DNA of 8,256 bases. Origin: Pseudomonadota bacterium. Its GTDB lineage: Bacteria > Pseudomonadota > Alphaproteobacteria > Acetobacterales > Acetobacteraceae. The DNA lies in the NCBI GenBank assembly GCA_021826565.1, contig JAKAZJ010000058.1, forward strand, positions 1 to 8,256. The letters are read 5' to 3'. The notes beneath the pieces were generated by a model, which did no database searches, was not told the origin of the DNA, and saw only the letters and a program-made list of their open reading frames with translations. Position numbers and translations under genes: made by a program. How positions within the stretch are numbered: the first letter of the stretch is position 1; every line of letters starts with the position of its first letter. Shown here piece after piece: positions 7,014 through 8,256 of the stretch.

Positions 7014-8033
7014 ATGCTGCCGATGCAGTTCCATACCATCCGCGACTTCGCGTTGCAGGCCGGCGGCCGCCTGGCCGAGGCGCGCATTGCCTATCTGACC
7101 CTCGGCCGCCTGGCGGCGGACGGGCGCAACGCGGTGCTGGTGACGCATGGCTACACCTCGGGCCCGCGCATGATCGAGGGTGGGGAGAGCGCATCCGAAG
7201 GCTCCTGGGCCGAGCTGGTCGGACCGGGCAAGGCAATCGACACCGATCGGTTCTTCGTGGTCGCGTCGAACATGCTGGGATCGTCGTTCGGATCCACCAA
7301 TGCGGCCAGCATCGATCCGGCTACCGGCCGGGAATACGGGTCGCATTTCCCCGAGCTGACGGTGGGCGACATCGTCGCCGCCCAGAAATCCCTGCTGGAT
7401 GGCTTGGGTGTGCGCGCGTTGATCGCCGTGGTGGGGCCGTCCTATGGCGGATTCCAGGCCTTCCAATGGGCGGTTGACTACCCGGACGCAATGCGCGGCG
7501 TGGTGCCGGTGGTCACCGGATTGCGCTCCCCGGTCGCGCGGATCGAGCCGTTGCTGGCGCAACTTGCGGCCGATCCCAACTGGAACGGCGGAGATTATTA
7601 CGACCGCGGTGGGGTTGCCGATACGCTGACCGCGATGCGGATCGAGACGCTGAAGGGCTACGGTCTGGACGCCGGCCTGGCCGCGCGCTTTCCGGAAGCG
7701 GCGGCGCGCGCGGCGGAGCTTGCGCGGATCGCGCATTCCTGGGCGCGCCAGTTCGATGCGAATTCGCTGGTGATCCTGCGCAAGGCGATGCTGCGCTACG
7801 ACCTGGCATCCCGGCTGGCCGCGATCCGGGCGCGGGTGATGTACGTGTTGTCGTCCACCGACGCGCTGTTCCCGCCGACCTTGGCGCCCGAGGTGATGGG
7901 GGCCTTGGAAGCCGCCGGCGTGCGCGCCGAGTACGTGCCGCTGGAAAGCAGCTTCGGGCACCTGGCGTCGGGGCTGGACGCGAAGAAATGGGCGCCGGCG
8001 CTGCGCCGGTTCATGGACGAACTGGCCCGGTAG
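7014..8033 (+). CDS. Alpha/beta-fold hydrolase, homoserine O-acetyltransferase (MetX)-like
   Basis: A 339-aa cytoplasmic alpha/beta hydrolase of the MetX superfamily; no signal peptide is seen. The N-terminal half keeps MetX signatures: LVGPGKAIDTDRFF (68-81), SNMLGSSFGST (85-95) and SIDPATG (99-105). The nucleophile elbow is GPSYGG with Ser143, the acid is probably Asp283 (SSTDALFPP), and the base is His316 (SSFGHLAS). The protein is shorter than typical MetX (about 370-380 aa), and the elbow differs from the common GGS-M-GG form. Genuine MetX proteins commonly end with a Y/F-GH-D-A-F type motif, whereas GHLASGLD is found here. I therefore read it as an ester, thioester or acyl-transfer enzyme of unknown substrate rather than a methionine-biosynthesis enzyme. 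It is separated from the transporter by 10 nt and is the last gene of the operon, ahead of a GC hairpin. Its role with the upstream ligase/reductase pair is unknown. Confidence 0.88.
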   Translation: MLPMQFHTIRDFALQAGGRLAEARIAYLTLGRLAADGRNAVLVTHGYTSGPRMIEGGESASEGSWAELVGPGKAIDTDRFFVVASNMLGSSFGSTNAASIDPATGREYGSHFPELTVGDIVAAQKSLLDGLGVRALIAVVGPSYGGFQAFQWAVDYPDAMRGVVPVVTGLRSPVARIEPLLAQLAADPNWNGGDYYDRGGVADTLTAMRIETLKGYGLDAGLAARFPEAAARAAELARIAHSWARQFDANSLVILRKAMLRYDLASRLAAIRARVMYVLSSTDALFPPTLAPEVMGALEAAGVRAEYVPLESSFGHLASGLDAKKWAPALRRFMDELAR

Positions 8034-8034
8034 C

Positions 8035-8067
8035 CGGGGCGGCCGGCGGCGCGCGCCGGCCGTCCCG
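8035..8067. terminator. Strong GC hairpin between convergent genes, candidate bidirectional terminator
   Basis: Bases 8035-8048 pair with 8054-8067 around a 5-nt loop, giving 14 pairs including one G-U in the + transcript. In the opposite transcript the G-U position becomes a C-A mismatch. The hairpin starts one base after the hydrolase stop codon and ends two bases before the convergent SDR stop. There is no T-run on either side, so it is not a canonical intrinsic terminator. It may instead act as a transcription block, an RNA 3'-end stabiliser, or both. Confidence 0.5.
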
Positions 8068-8069
8068 AA

Positions 8070-8256
8070 CTACGCAATCGACGAGTTGAACGCCCCACCG
8101 TCCAGCAGCAGATTATGCCCGACGATATACCCCGAGGACGCAGCGCACAGAAACGCGCAGGCCTCGCCGAATTCCGCCGGATCGCCCACTCGCCCAGTGG
8201 GATTCTCCTTGCCTCGTTCTGCCAGCACCTCATCCACCGGGCGCCCGGCCTTCTGC
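8070..8256 (-). CDS. Short-chain dehydrogenase/reductase (SDR), C-terminal fragment cut by the window edge
   Basis: Reading the minus strand from the right edge gives 61 complete codons and a TAG stop (complement of 8070-8072). The visible end contains NPTGRVGDPAEFGEACAFL, then SSGYIVGHNLLLDGGAF and the terminus NSSIA. The segment P-x-GR-x-G-x-P-x-E near the start, and the G-x-x-L-x-x-DGG end, are the classic C-terminal signature of FabG-like SDR oxidoreductases, which use NAD(P)H. The Rossmann glycine motif and the catalytic Ser-Tyr-Lys lie outside the window, so neither activity nor substrate can be judged. The gene is convergent with the hydrolase (36 nt between the stop codons) and so belongs to a different transcript. 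Confidence 0.88.
   Translation of the reverse strand, partial: QKAGRPVDEVLAERGKENPTGRVGDPAEFGEACAFLCAASSGYIVGHNLLLDGGAFNSSIA

Noticed and set aside
6963..7961. 332-codon minus-strand frame opposite the hydrolase
   Set aside because: No domain is visible and the composition is shadow-like; the + strand frame has a complete catalytic triad and family motifs.
7014..8033. Calling the hydrolase metX outright
   Set aside because: Elbow, length and C-terminal motif depart from genuine homoserine acetyltransferases and no methionine genes are adjacent.

Overview
The window is GC-rich, densely coding DNA from a Gram-negative bacterium. A tripartite RND (HAE-1) pump, strong third-position G/C preference and gene content suggest an alphaproteobacterium, possibly Rhodospirillales/Acetobacteraceae. 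That taxonomic guess is inference; no rRNA or other marker gene is present.

Layout. Positions 1-3570 hold two tandem RND efflux permease genes. The first has only its last 158 codons in the window; the second is complete (1030 aa) and starts directly after the first one's stop codon. They are recent-looking paralogs, in an arrangement like MdtB/MdtC. After a 54-nt gap with a good ribosome binding site, a tightly packed four-gene set runs from 3625 to 8033 on the + strand. It encodes an acyl-CoA synthetase of the oxalyl-CoA synthetase (AAE3-like) type, a PanE/ApbA-family reductase (ATGA overlap), an EamA/DMT membrane transporter (GTGA overlap) and a MetX-like alpha/beta hydrolase (10-nt gap). 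At the right edge the 3' end of a short-chain dehydrogenase/reductase gene lies on the minus strand, convergent with the operon. A strong GC hairpin lies between the two stop codons.

How the genes may work together. The most informative pairing is the ligase with the PanE-like reductase. In Methylobacterium extorquens AM1, oxalate is activated to oxalyl-CoA and then reduced to glyoxylate by a PanE-family oxalyl-CoA reductase (PanE2). The translationally coupled pair here fits that two-step oxalate-to-glyoxylate route. The co-transcribed transporter and hydrolase have no evident place in the known route, so they are candidates for uptake/export and for release of the substrate from an ester or thioester. 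This is a hypothesis from context. I saw no oxalyl-CoA decarboxylase, formyl-CoA transferase, mobile element, CRISPR array or RNA gene in the window.
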